Positions 35,501 through 44,203 of a stretch of DNA of 64,000 nucleotides are shown here, piece by piece. Source of the DNA: Paractinoplanes deccanensis (GTDB taxonomy: Bacteria; Actinomycetota; Actinomycetes; Mycobacteriales; Micromonosporaceae); assembly GCF_016862115.1 (NCBI RefSeq), contig NZ_BOMI01000021.1:186001-250000 (forward strand), written 5' to 3'. Position 1 is the stretch's first letter, and each line of letters starts with the position of its first letter. The translations under genes were made by a program, and so were the position numbers. The notes beneath the pieces are model-generated. The model was given only the letters and a program-made list of their open reading frames with translations, searched no databases and had not been told where the DNA came from.

Positions 35501-36406
35501 GCGGTGGCGGATCCGGCCACGACCGTACGGCTGGACGCTGTCGACTCCGGTGTGCCGAACCGGGTCGTGGGCCAGGGATGCACCGTGGACGACCTGATCG
35601 ACGACGAGAGCACGTGGGCCACCCACGACGCCTTCGTCCGGCACGTCACCGAGGTCACCTCGCGCCTGGCCGACGACAAGGTCCTCAGCGCCCGGGAGGT
35701 GGGCGCGCTGACCAAGGCGGCCGCGTCGTCGCCGATCGGCCGGGAAGGGCACACCGGCTACACCTCGCTCTACAACGGCACGCCGGAGTCGCTGACCGAC
35801 TGGGCGCAGGCGCCCACCGGGCAGTTCACGATCCAGCCGGACGGGTCGCTGCGGCCCAGCGGCGGGCTCGGAATGCTCTACTACACCAAGCCCTTCAAGG
35901 ACTTCTCGCTGACGCTGCAGTTCCGTGACGTCGCACCCGGCGACGCGCGCGGCAACAGCGGCGTCTTCACGCGGTTCCCCGACCCGCGGATCCCGCTCGA
36001 CCAAAGACCCGCCGGCAGCTGCGGCACGGTCGGGTCGGCCCGCACGTCGCAGGCCTGGGTGGCGATCTACTGCGGCCACGAGATCCAGATCTACGACGGC
36101 GAGACGGGCGAGCCGCAGAAGACGGGCTCGATCTACAACTTCGACCCGAACCCGCTGAGCGCGGCCGGCGCCACCGCGAAGAACGTGTGGAACCGTTACG
36201 AGATCCGGGTCGTCGGCCAGCACTACACGATCATCCGCAACGGCAAGGTCATCAACGAGTTCGACAACACCCCCGGCAAGCAGTCGTCGCGCGCCGGTGA
36301 CCCGCCGACCGACCTGCGGCAGTTCGCCGAGGGCCTGATCGGCCTGCAGAACCACAGCGACACCGACCTGGTCGACTTCCGCGACATCCGGGTGCGTGCC
36401 CTATGA
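32498..36406 (+). CDS. Secreted ThuA / discoidin / sugar dehydrogenase / PKD / DUF1080 multidomain protein
   Basis: 1302 residues with a Sec signal (1-29). A ThuA-like fold starts at KVLVFSGAAD. It is interrupted at about 150-285 by a discoidin (F5/8 type C) domain (LIDGDANTKWLT) and resumes with PISWCRDYDGGRSFYTGMG. A PQQ-type glucose/sorbosone dehydrogenase beta-propeller follows (about 405-915; EPHGLTIAPDG, CCHAGGGMAFD). Next come a PKD domain (YKWTFGDGG), an ~80-residue domain with GVPN and FVRHV that recurs in the next gene, and a C-terminal DUF1080/3-keto-glycoside hydrolase fold (NSGVFTRFPDP). It probably binds and oxidises or cleaves polysaccharide sugars. It overlaps both neighbours by ATGA. 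Confidence 0.88.
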   Translation: MRQAVAVAMAALLTIGGAPPQEATAAAAEPAKPKVLVFSGAADAQQDPVVKATATIKELGAQQGLEVTASTDTADFNAGDLAAYRAVVFLSADGAALNAGQEAALKGFVNAGGGFLAIGDAARAQLDSSWFTGLIGTRPAGSIPVAHPVAKVTASGENPPNEISSKLIDGDANTKWLTRTATGWVTYELASPAKITGYALTSANDFDGRDPKDWTLQGSADGQAWTDLDRRTGQTFPERFQTRRFSVANPADFTFYRLNITANSGEPLIQLADLRLFTGTTETPAPPAVNRAVVDIVDRQHPATKDLGLTVTREDRWNNWDPNPIGTVHTLAQVEERHYSPGLGANGPFHPISWCRDYDGGRSFYTGMGHTEGSYGEDPFRRHLTGALAWTSGITRADCQATIASNYKVERLTAANKTGELDQIGEPHGLTIAPDGTVFYVGKAACPSGPIVSWDNPDVGLGCGTIHSWSPSTKQVKLLTTLPVMGNRGSGDELVKNEEGLLGIVPDPKFAENGWLYVYWMPHESIDRQKRIGQRTISRFTYDRTAQTIDQGTRKDLLQWPVQIHSCCHAGGGMAFDAQGNLYVGSGDSNSSGGSNGYSGNNWTQAYEGVSFQDARRTAGNTNDLNGKIIRIHPEADGTYTIPRGNLFPPGTEKTRPEIYVMGVRNISRLQIDPKTQWLTAGWVGPDASAPSPELGPAKYETATIITEAGNHGWPYCMGNRQPYRDRSNTDATVLTGWYDCDHPKNESPRNTGLVDLPPIKDNMIWYSPDGGGPVFPKRDDGSGIPTYKAADATYTQPYLRGGGQAVMSGPTYHRDLVDPKSTVAWPSYWNDKWFIGDQANSANRVAVTVDPAGVPQQAPPAFAESLRAIIPAGGGGTQLQSWMDAKFGPDGALYLLDYGGGFFTLHANQKLIRVTYQGGAPTPAPTATAVAVQDKPLTIAFAGSRSGGLSYKWTFGDGGTSTEANPRHTYARVGTYQATLTITYAGGQTETVRTAVTVGCAVADPATTVRLDAVDSGVPNRVVGQGCTVDDLIDDESTWATHDAFVRHVTEVTSRLADDKVLSAREVGALTKAAASSPIGREGHTGYTSLYNGTPESLTDWAQAPTGQFTIQPDGSLRPSGGLGMLYYTKPFKDFSLTLQFRDVAPGDARGNSGVFTRFPDPRIPLDQRPAGSCGTVGSARTSQAWVAIYCGHEIQIYDGETGEPQKTGSIYNFDPNPLSAAGATAKNVWNRYEIRVVGQHYTIIRNGKVINEFDNTPGKQSSRAGDPPTDLRQFAEGLIGLQNHSDTDLVDFRDIRVRAL

Positions 36407-37884
36407 AACGGTTCCTTCTCCTCCTCGCCGCGCTGATGCTCCTGTCACCGGCAGCCCCGGCCACGGCGGCGCAGACGCTGACCTGGACCGCGGACGGCGA
36501 CGTGACCCGCTACAAGTCGGCGCCGGCCTCGGCCGTCGCCGGCGCCACCACCATCGTGTTCGAGAACAGCGAGGCCACCGGCAACACGGTCGGGATGCCG
36601 CACACGCTGACCTTCGACACGACGACGGCGGGCTACAACCACGACGTCACCCTCAACATCCTGGCCAACCCGTTCGACGCGAACAACGGCCGGCACGAGG
36701 CGACGGTGACCCTCACCCCGGGCAAGTACCGGTACTTCTGCTCGATCCCGGGGCACGGCACCATGGTCGGCGAGCTGGTGGTCACCCAGGGCGGCGGCGA
36801 ACCCGACACGACGCCGCCCACGGTGAGCGCCCAGGCCGCCGGAAACCGGGACGGCGACGGCAACTACATCGGGTCGGCGACCGTCACGGTCACCGCGACC
36901 GACAGCGGGTCCGGTGTGGACACCGTGGAGTACTCGCTCGACGGGGGCGCGTTCCAGGCGTACACCGCGCCCGTGGCGGTGACCGCGGCCGGCGCCCACA
37001 CGGTTCGGTACAGGGCGACCGACAAGTCGGGCAACGCCTCCGCCGAGGGCTCGCTGGCGTTCACCGTCGTGGCGCCGGAACCCGAGGAGGACACGACGCC
37101 GCCGACGGTCACCGCGCAGCTCGCCGGCGACCGCGACGGCGAGGGCAACTACGTGGGCACGGCCACCGCCACGCTCACCGCCACCGACGCCGGCTCGGGG
37201 GTGGCCCGCATCGAGTACTCGCTGGACGGCGCGGCCTTCACCGCGTACACCGGCGCGGTCGTCGTCGGCACGCCCGGCATGCACATGCTGCACTACCGGG
37301 CGACCGACAACGCGGGCAACACCTCGGCCGAGCAGATGGCGCACTTCACGGTCGTGGAACGGGACGACACGCCTCCCACGGTCACGGTCGAGGTCGCCGG
37401 CGAGCAGGACGACACCGGCGCCTATGTCGGCGGTGCCACGGTCACGGTGAGCGCTTCGGAAGCCGGCACGATCCAGTACTCGCTGGACACCGGCGCCTGG
37501 ACGGCCTACACCGCGCCGCTGACGGTCACCGGGCTCGGCGCGCACACCGTGCGGGCCCGCGCCACGGACGCGGCCGGGAACACCTCGGCCGACGAGGCGG
37601 TGACCTTCACGGTCGTCAGCGACGGCGAGGACGGCTGCCCGGTCTCGGACACCCGGCCGACCGTCGTCATCGACGGCGAAGACACCGGTGTCCCCAACAA
37701 GGACACCGGAAACGGCTGCACCATCAACGATCTGGTCGCCGAGCACGGCGACTATCCCGATCACGCCGCCTTCGTCCGGCACGTCGAGACCGTCACCGCC
37801 GCGCTCGTCACCGGCGGCACCCTCACCAAACGGCAACAGGGCGCGATCGTCCGCGCGGCCGCCCGTTCGGACATCGGATCATGA
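36403..37884 (+). CDS. Secreted cupredoxin with three Ig-like repeats
   Basis: 493 residues. A signal peptide (1-23) is followed by a plastocyanin-like domain (24-130). Its type 1 copper ligands are visible: His in MPHTL, then Cys, His and Met in YFCSIPGHGTM. Three ~90-residue Ig-like/OmpL47-type repeats follow (each with a DT(T)PPTV start and YSLDGGAF-like core). The C-terminal 80 residues (GVPNKDTGNGCTINDL, AAFVRHV) match the internal domain of the preceding protein. It is a likely electron carrier between the dehydrogenase and the multicopper oxidase, anchored or spaced by the repeats. ATGA overlaps at both ends show tight operon coupling. Confidence 0.88.
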   Translation: MKRFLLLLAALMLLSPAAPATAAQTLTWTADGDVTRYKSAPASAVAGATTIVFENSEATGNTVGMPHTLTFDTTTAGYNHDVTLNILANPFDANNGRHEATVTLTPGKYRYFCSIPGHGTMVGELVVTQGGGEPDTTPPTVSAQAAGNRDGDGNYIGSATVTVTATDSGSGVDTVEYSLDGGAFQAYTAPVAVTAAGAHTVRYRATDKSGNASAEGSLAFTVVAPEPEEDTTPPTVTAQLAGDRDGEGNYVGTATATLTATDAGSGVARIEYSLDGAAFTAYTGAVVVGTPGMHMLHYRATDNAGNTSAEQMAHFTVVERDDTPPTVTVEVAGEQDDTGAYVGGATVTVSASEAGTIQYSLDTGAWTAYTAPLTVTGLGAHTVRARATDAAGNTSADEAVTFTVVSDGEDGCPVSDTRPTVVIDGEDTGVPNKDTGNGCTINDLVAEHGDYPDHAAFVRHVETVTAALVTGGTLTKRQQGAIVRAAARSDIGS

Positions 37885-38858
37885 AGGGAAACTCCGTGAA
37901 ACGCTATCTGGCTGCTCTCACCGCCGGCCTGACACTCTCTCTGGTCGCCGCCGCTCCGGCCGACGCCGCGCTGGTCACCTACTGCATCGGCACCGGCGGC
38001 GCGGTGACCGTGCCGAACGACCTCTACGTGCCCGCGAACGAGTCGTGCTCGCTCACCGGCACCATCGTCACCGGCAACATCAGCGTCGCGGCCGGCGCCA
38101 ACCTGGTCGTCACGGGCGGCCAGTTCGCCGGCGAGGTGCGGGTGGCCGGCAACGGCTACTTCGACGCCTCGGACACCACTGTCGCCGGGCCGGTCGTGCT
38201 CGCGGCCGGCGGGTACGGCGTGTTCCTCAAGGACACGGCGAGTGGCTCGGTCACCGTACGGCCGAAGGGCACCACCACTGTCGACAGCTTCCTGTTCGCC
38301 GAGGGCAGCACGGTGACCGGCAGCGTCAACGTGCAGGCGGGCGAGGTCCGGCTCGACAAGGGCTCGGAGGTCACCGGCAGCGTCAGCAGCACCGGCACCT
38401 ACTACACCGATCTGCACGACTCGTTCGTGGACGGCACCCTCTCGGTGCTCAACAGCGCCACCGGCAGCGTCGTCTGCGGCAGCTCGGTGCGGGGCAAGGC
38501 CACGTTCGCCGGCAACCTGGGCGGCGTGCAGCTCGGCCCGAACGGCGCGCTCGACTCCTGCGCGTCGGGCGGCTACTTCGGCAAGGACGTCAGCGTCACC
38601 AGCACCACGGGCGGCGTCACCGTCGACGACAACATCATCGACGGCGTGCTGACCGCGACCGGCAACACGCCGGTGGCCCAGATCGCCGCGAACAACCGCA
38701 TCCGCCGGGGCGTCGTCACCGATCCGGCCCCGGCCGCGGCCGCCGCCCGGTCCGCGGCCCGTTCGGCGCCGGCGCGGGACGACGACACCGCCAAGGCCGT
38801 CGAGCGGCGCACCGGCGCCGTCCAGGAGGCCACCGCGGCGGGCCCCGCCGACCTCTGA
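37881..38858 (+). CDS. Secreted beta-helix-like repeat protein
   Basis: 325 residues. Signal peptide KRYLAALTAGLTLSLVAAA is followed by ~12 short strand-turn repeats rich in Gly/Val/Thr (for example GNISVAAGANLVVTGG, GSVNVQAGEVRLDKGS), as in right-handed parallel beta-helices. Three Cys residues may form disulfides. The tail is Ala/Arg-rich and disordered. ATG 37881 overlaps the previous stop (ATGA). GTG 37896 has the better ribosome site (AAGGGA, six bases) and gives a cleaner signal peptide, so the true start may be there. It may be a surface or matrix protein; no enzyme motif is seen. Confidence 0.82.
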   Translation: MKGNSVKRYLAALTAGLTLSLVAAAPADAALVTYCIGTGGAVTVPNDLYVPANESCSLTGTIVTGNISVAAGANLVVTGGQFAGEVRVAGNGYFDASDTTVAGPVVLAAGGYGVFLKDTASGSVTVRPKGTTTVDSFLFAEGSTVTGSVNVQAGEVRLDKGSEVTGSVSSTGTYYTDLHDSFVDGTLSVLNSATGSVVCGSSVRGKATFAGNLGGVQLGPNGALDSCASGGYFGKDVSVTSTTGGVTVDDNIIDGVLTATGNTPVAQIAANNRIRRGVVTDPAPAAAAARSAARSAPARDDDTAKAVERRTGAVQEATAAGPADL

Positions 38859-38876
38859 CACCCCGCGGCACACCGG

Positions 38877-38907
38877 CCGGCCCCGGACCCTCTCGGTCCG
38901 GGGCCGG
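38877..38907 (+). terminator. Strong hairpin after the copper/sugar oxidation operon
   Basis: A perfect 13-bp stem, CCGGCCCCGGACC paired with its complement, closes a five-base loop (CTCTC), 18 bp after the beta-helix gene stop. There is no long T-run, as usual in high-GC actinobacteria. Confidence 0.8.
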
Positions 38908-39092
38908 TTCGCGTCCGCGCCGCGGTGGCGTAGATACGACATGACGCAAGATCGCCACGGCGCCCCCGGCCAGCGCACATAGCCTTATCTCGATGCCTTG
39001 TCGCGGCAACCGGGACGGCGGTTGACGGGACCGTAACAAAGCGGATTTATCGTCACCCATCGATGACGGCAGCACTGTCGGGAGGCGGGGGA

Positions 39093-39548
39093 ATGACGGA
39101 GAGTGCGGTGCCAGCGATGGCCATCGGCATCGCGTCCTCGGCGGACGGCCGCAAGAGGCTCGCGCAGTTGCTCGGCGGCGCCGAGACGTTCGTCGTGGTG
39201 TCCACCGTGGACCAGGCGCGGCAGTTCCTCGACGTGGTGGCGCCACCGCCGGCCGAACAGGAGCCGCGCGGGCTGCGCATCGACTCCGACCGGCGGGTGC
39301 TCTGCTGGCTCGACCGGGAGGTGGCGCTCACCCCGCTCGAGCACGACTTCCTGCGCTGCCTGGTGGGCGCGCCGGGCCGGGTCTGGACGTACCAGAGACT
39401 GCACCTCGAAGTCTGGGGCAACGAGCACGTCGGCCGCGGCTCCGACATCCATTCGACGGTGCGCCGGGTGCGCGCCAAGCTCGCCCGCATCGGCGCCGGC
39501 GCGACGATCCACGCCATCCGGGGAGTCGGCATCCGCTTCGCCCTGTGA
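39093..39548 (+). CDS. Small winged-helix (OmpR-type) DNA-binding protein
   Basis: 151 residues. Residues 1-65 form a short alpha/beta region that lacks receiver-domain aspartates. Residues 70-151 are an OmpR/PhoB-type winged helix (LTPLEHDFLRCLVG, VWTYQRLHLEVWG, IHSTVRRVRAKL, IRGVGIRF). It is therefore a phosphorylation-independent regulator. The start is placed at ATG 39093 because GGAGG lies seven bases upstream; ATG 39063 is an alternative. The gene stands alone between two hairpins and could control the adjacent exoprotease or oxidase genes. Confidence 0.85.
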   Translation: MTESAVPAMAIGIASSADGRKRLAQLLGGAETFVVVSTVDQARQFLDVVAPPPAEQEPRGLRIDSDRRVLCWLDREVALTPLEHDFLRCLVGAPGRVWTYQRLHLEVWGNEHVGRGSDIHSTVRRVRAKLARIGAGATIHAIRGVGIRFAL

Positions 39549-39551
39549 GAA

Positions 39552-39587
39552 ACCGGCCCGCCCGCGGATCACCACAGGCGGGCCGGT
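39552..39587. terminator. Bidirectional hairpin between convergent genes
   Basis: ACCGGCCCGCC pairs with GGCGGGCCGGT (11 bp) around a 14-base loop, between the stop codons of the winged-helix gene and the exoprotease gene. It would serve both strands. Confidence 0.75.
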
Positions 39588-39602
39588 CATCTCAGGGGGT
39601 GG

Positions 39603-42600
39603 TCAGCAGCGAACGGGCAGGAGCGCGAAGTCCTCCACCTTCGGCGCCGCGGGGTTGACCTTCGAGGTGCGGGCCTGCGGCTTCCAGCCGTCCTTGGCCG
39701 CGATCAGGGTGAGCGGGTTGTTGCGCTTGTCGAGCCAGTACGCGTACGCGCCCTGGGCGTCCGTGGCGAAGGTGAGCGACGTCGCCCACGAGTCCACCTG
39801 GACCGTGGCGCCCGCGAGCGGGGTGCCGGCGCCGCCGCCACAGGAGGCGCCGGTGACCGTACCCATCAGCTTGGCCCAGGTCTTGGGCGGCGACGCGTTC
39901 AGCGTGACACCGACCGGGGGCACCGTGTACGGGGTGTTCTCCTTGACGGTGACCAGGCCGGTGTACGTGCCCGGCTGGTCCACGGCGGCGGTGACGGTGA
40001 CGGTGACCGTGGCCTTCGTGCCGGGCGCCAGCGTGAGCGACGGCTTGTCGATCGTCATCCAGCTGACGTCGCCGCCCTCGGCGCACTCCTCCAGACCGGG
40101 CAGCGCCTCGCCGCTGGTCGTGGCGGTGAACCCGCCCGAGGAGCCGCCGACCTTGTAGAAGCCGCAGGCCGCCGCGCCCCGGTAGCGGGCCGTGTTGGCG
40201 TTGGGCAGAGCGGCCCACGAGTTGGCCGCCGGGTCGTACGCGAAGCCCACGTTGGTGATCGCGTTGGCCTGCGAGCCGCCCACGACGAGCAGCTTGCCGT
40301 TCGCCACCGCGTACGACGCGGCCCAGTGGTCGGACGGCGCGTCGGCGATCGGGCTCCACGTGCCGGCGGACGGGTCGAAGGCGTAGCCGGCCTTCTGCGA
40401 CGCGGAGCCGTCGTTACCGCCGGAGCAGTAGACGACGCCCTCCACGGCGCCGCAGGACGCGAACGCCAGCGACTTCGGGTAGTCCGGCAGCGTCGCCCAG
40501 CTGTCGGCCTGCGGGTCGTAGCTGACCACGTCGTTCGCCATCGGCAGGCAGGCCGCCGTGGTGCAGCCGCCGACCGCGTACAGCTTGCCGTCGGCCACCG
40601 CCTGGCCGGCGGCGGAACGCGGCGCCGGGTTGTCCGCCTTGCGGGTCCAGGCGTTCGCGGCCGGGTCGTACGACCACGTGGCCGCCTCCGGCCCGGACGG
40701 GCCCCACCCGCCGGTCGCGATGATCTTGCCGTCGACGGCGCCCACCGTCATCGCCGAGCGTGCCTCGGGCAGCTCCGCGATCGGCGACCATGCCTGGGTG
40801 GCCGGGTCGTAGACGTAGTTGGCCTTCGACGCCGCGGAACCGTCGGTGCCGCCGATCGAGTAGACCTTCCCGTCCAGGTTCACCACCCGGTTGTCCATGA
40901 TCTTGGCCGGGTACTCGGCGATGGTCGTCCACGGCTCGGCCAGCGGGCCGTCCGCCGCGGCAGCCGCGGTGACGGCCTTGCCGGACGGCTTCGCCGCGAA
41001 CGAGGTCGGCGCGCTCAGCCGCTGGGCCGGTGCGCCCGCCGCCGCGAGGATCTGTTCCCGCGTCGACCGGGAGCCGTCGGCCCTGAGCATCTCGAAGCCG
41101 CCGTCCCGCTCGCCGAGCTCCACCGTGACCGGCTGGGTGCCGGTGTTGGTGACGGTGAACTTCTTGTTCGTGGTGCCGTCCGGCAGCCGCAGGCCGGCGC
41201 TCAGCGCGGCCGGCGTGACCTCGAGCCGGCCGGCGCCCAGCGAGAACGTCGCCGGGGTGACCCCGTCCGCCTCGACGTCGATCGTCTGGCTGGCGCCGGC
41301 GTAGCTGCCGGCCTTGGCCTCGAACGTGTGCGCGCCGGTCTTCGTCGACAGCATCCAGAAGAAGCCGTCCGCGAGCTCGGTGTCGTCCGGCGTCGCGACG
41401 GTGGTCGCCTTCTCGGCCGGCGCGTCCTTGCTCGTGACGGTGGCGCCGTTGACGTAGCCGCCGGTGTTGGCGTCGCGGACGTGGCCGATGACCAGGCCAC
41501 CCTCGGTCGGCTCGCACCAGATCCGGCTGCCGATCAGCACGTTGTCGACCGCCCAGTACCAGGCGTACGTGCCGTCGACGTAGTGGAACCGCACCTGCAC
41601 CTGGGCCTTGCCCGCGGCCTGCGGGATCGCGACCTCGGTGTGCTTCGGGCCGGGCACGCCCTGCGCCTGCGAGAGCACGGTCTCCCAGGTGGCGCCGCTG
41701 TCGACGCTGAGCTCGACGTCGGTGCGCTCCGCGGCGTACTGCCGGAAGTCCTGGTCGAACCCGATCACCGGCGCGGTCACGCCGGTCAGGTCCACCACCG
41801 GGCTGACCAGCGACGTGTTCTGCGTGTTGCCGTTGCCGTACTTGTCGCTGTCGATGATGGCGAAGCCGCCCGCGCCGCCGGTGTGGTTGCCGCGGTTGCC
41901 GTCGTCGGTGAACTTCCAGACCTGGCCGTTGCCCTTGTGGTCCACGACCGACCAGCCGGCGGGCGCCGACGTGCCGTCGAAGGTCTCGTACTCGCCGTCG
42001 GTGGCGGTCACGTATCCGGGCGCCGTGGTGCAGTCGGCCGCGGACACGGGCACCGCCACGTTCTGCGTGACGTTCCTCGTGCCCACCACGACGTCCTTGG
42101 TGACCGTCTCGTATCCCGGGTACTGCGGGGTGACGGTGATTCGGTAGGTCGCGCCGGCCGGCAGCTTGACGCTGTACCGGCCGTTCGCCGGCGCGGTGTA
42201 GTCGGAGACCCCGCCCGGCCCGGCGACGGTCACCTTGGCGTAGAGCGGCCAGCCGTGACCCGAGCCGTCCGTGACCGTGCCGCCGACGGTGACCGTGGGC
42301 ACCGCGGTCAGAGCCACGTCCGCCGTGCTGGTCTCGTCCTTCTCGACGGTCGCCGGCACAGTCTTCGAGCCATAGCCGTACGCCGTGACGGCCACCTGAT
42401 AGTCGCCGGTGACCAGCCGCGTCGAGTACGTGCCGTCGGTCCCGGTGACGACACTGCGCTCGGCGGCGCCGGTCAGCGCCACTGTGGCGTTGGCGATCGG
42501 CGCGCCGGTGGCCGCGTCGGTGACCTTGCCGGCCAGGATGCCGGTGTCCCCGATCGGCGCGGCGGCCAGCAGGGCCAGCGCGTCGAGCCGGCCCTCGCCG

Positions 42601-44003
42601 AAGACGTTGTTGTCGTCGGCGGTGCCGCCGCACTGGGTGGCCTCGCTGTCGGTCGCCGTGTCGTCCAGCAGCGCCTTGGTGCCGGCCACGTCACCGGCGA
42701 GCGCCGGGGCGGCCGACCACAGCAGCGCGATCGCGCCGGCCAGGTGCGGCGCGGCCATCGACGTGCCGCTGATCGCGTTGTAGCCGTTGCCCGGCCAGCT
42801 GGAGCGCACGTTCACGCCGGGCGCGGCGATGTTCGGCTTCAGCTCGCCGTTCTGCCCGGCGCCGCGCGACGAGAACTCGGCGATCGTGTTGTCCACGCCG
42901 TACGCGCCGACCGAGTAGTTGCCGGTGAGGCTGCCCGGCGACCCGCTCGTCGTACAACTGGGCCCGATGTTGCCGTTGGACCACACGCCGAAGATGCCCG
43001 ACGCCTCCCACGCGCTGGTGATGTCGTCGAAGAACGGGTCGAACGACGGCTGCGTGGTGCCCCACGAGTTGTTGATGATGTTGGGCCGCTTGCTCGCGTC
43101 CGGGTTGGCGCCCGTGTGGTCGGTGGGCTCCAGCATCCACTGACCCGACGAGATCAGCGCGGTGTCCGAGGGGCAGCAGCCGTCCGCGGCGATCCAGCGG
43201 ACGCCCGGGGCGACACCGATCTGGTTGGCGCCGTCCGCGCCGGCCATCGTGCCCATCGTGTGGGTGCCGTGGCCGTTGGTGTCACAAGGAGCGCCGCCTC
43301 CGCAGGCGCTCGCGGCGTCGAACCAGTTGTAGTCGTGGGTGAAGGTGCCGTCGCCGTTGTTGCCCCGGTAGGAGCCGACCAGCGCCGGGTGGTCGAACTG
43401 GACGCCGGTGTCGATGCTGGCGACCGTGATGCCCTCGCCGGTGACGCCGTACTGCGACCAGACGTCGTCGGCGTTGATGTTCGCGACGCCCCACTCGACG
43501 GCGTTGACGGCCTTCTGGTCGACCCCCTCGCTCACCTTGGGCGCCTCGATGGCGACCGAGGGGTAGAGGCCCTCGACCTCGGAGTGCGCGGCGAGGCTCC
43601 GCACGAGATCGGCCGATCCGCCGCTGACCTTGATCGCGTTGGTGGCCCAGAAGGCCTGATACTTGGTGCCGTCCCGGTCGAGCTCGGCGCGGACGGTGCC
43701 CTGGCTGGCCGCCGCGGCCTTCTTGAGGGCGGCGGCCACGGCCGTGCCCCGCTCGTTCCAATCCTTGATCCGGCCGGCCGCGCCCAGGTCGGCCCGGCCG
43801 CCGAACCTGATCCAGAAGTCGCCGCCACCGCGCGCCGCCATCTGCGCGGCGAGCTCCGGCCGAACCTTGTCCTTCGGGGCCGCCGACGGCGCGGCTTGTG
43901 CGCCGCTCCCGCCCGCGACCAGCCCCGCGCCGGCGACGACGATCGCCACGCCCGCGGCGACCAGCGATCGGGCCGTGCGTTTGGAGTGTGGACCTGTTGC
44001 CAT
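39603..44003 (-). CDS. Secreted subtilisin-family peptidase with carboxypeptidase-regulatory and Kelch domains
   Basis: 1466 residues. A signal peptide ending AQAA is followed by a propeptide. The S8 catalytic domain has Asp in ASIDTGVQFDH, His in NGHGTHTMG and Ser in SGTSMAAPHLAG. Downstream are repeated carboxypeptidase-regulatory-like domains, a jelly-roll/MAM-like domain (around VIGFDQDFRQY), a further regulatory-like domain, about six Kelch motifs (VYSIGGTDGS, IIATGGWG, LYAVGGC), a BACON-like strand region and a final regulatory-like domain. The layout resembles large bacillopeptidase F-like exoproteases. AAGGGGA precedes ATG 44003. It is an extracellular degradative enzyme; the Kelch propeller probably binds substrate or cell surface. 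Confidence 0.93.
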   Translation of the reverse strand: MATGPHSKRTARSLVAAGVAIVVAGAGLVAGGSGAQAAPSAAPKDKVRPELAAQMAARGGGDFWIRFGGRADLGAAGRIKDWNERGTAVAAALKKAAAASQGTVRAELDRDGTKYQAFWATNAIKVSGGSADLVRSLAAHSEVEGLYPSVAIEAPKVSEGVDQKAVNAVEWGVANINADDVWSQYGVTGEGITVASIDTGVQFDHPALVGSYRGNNGDGTFTHDYNWFDAASACGGGAPCDTNGHGTHTMGTMAGADGANQIGVAPGVRWIAADGCCPSDTALISSGQWMLEPTDHTGANPDASKRPNIINNSWGTTQPSFDPFFDDITSAWEASGIFGVWSNGNIGPSCTTSGSPGSLTGNYSVGAYGVDNTIAEFSSRGAGQNGELKPNIAAPGVNVRSSWPGNGYNAISGTSMAAPHLAGAIALLWSAAPALAGDVAGTKALLDDTATDSEATQCGGTADDNNVFGEGRLDALALLAAAPIGDTGILAGKVTDAATGAPIANATVALTGAAERSVVTGTDGTYSTRLVTGDYQVAVTAYGYGSKTVPATVEKDETSTADVALTAVPTVTVGGTVTDGSGHGWPLYAKVTVAGPGGVSDYTAPANGRYSVKLPAGATYRITVTPQYPGYETVTKDVVVGTRNVTQNVAVPVSAADCTTAPGYVTATDGEYETFDGTSAPAGWSVVDHKGNGQVWKFTDDGNRGNHTGGAGGFAIIDSDKYGNGNTQNTSLVSPVVDLTGVTAPVIGFDQDFRQYAAERTDVELSVDSGATWETVLSQAQGVPGPKHTEVAIPQAAGKAQVQVRFHYVDGTYAWYWAVDNVLIGSRIWCEPTEGGLVIGHVRDANTGGYVNGATVTSKDAPAEKATTVATPDDTELADGFFWMLSTKTGAHTFEAKAGSYAGASQTIDVEADGVTPATFSLGAGRLEVTPAALSAGLRLPDGTTNKKFTVTNTGTQPVTVELGERDGGFEMLRADGSRSTREQILAAAGAPAQRLSAPTSFAAKPSGKAVTAAAAADGPLAEPWTTIAEYPAKIMDNRVVNLDGKVYSIGGTDGSAASKANYVYDPATQAWSPIAELPEARSAMTVGAVDGKIIATGGWGPSGPEAATWSYDPAANAWTRKADNPAPRSAAGQAVADGKLYAVGGCTTAACLPMANDVVSYDPQADSWATLPDYPKSLAFASCGAVEGVVYCSGGNDGSASQKAGYAFDPSAGTWSPIADAPSDHWAASYAVANGKLLVVGGSQANAITNVGFAYDPAANSWAALPNANTARYRGAAACGFYKVGGSSGGFTATTSGEALPGLEECAEGGDVSWMTIDKPSLTLAPGTKATVTVTVTAAVDQPGTYTGLVTVKENTPYTVPPVGVTLNASPPKTWAKLMGTVTGASCGGGAGTPLAGATVQVDSWATSLTFATDAQGAYAYWLDKRNNPLTLIAAKDGWKPQARTSKVNPAAPKVEDFALLPVRC

Positions 44004-44203
44004 GCTGTCCCCTTCATGGAGTCCGGGCGCCGGACGGGTCCCGCCCGGCCACCTGGACAGCACGCTAAGATCCACAAACATCAATGCTCAAGACGCGCGA
44101 TGAGCAACACGTCAGCACCCGATCAGCAATCCGCGTCCCGGCGTTTCCGTCGCGGTTGGTCACCCTCGGGCCCGCGCGGTCGGAAGCGTTCGTGCGAGCG
44201 TCC

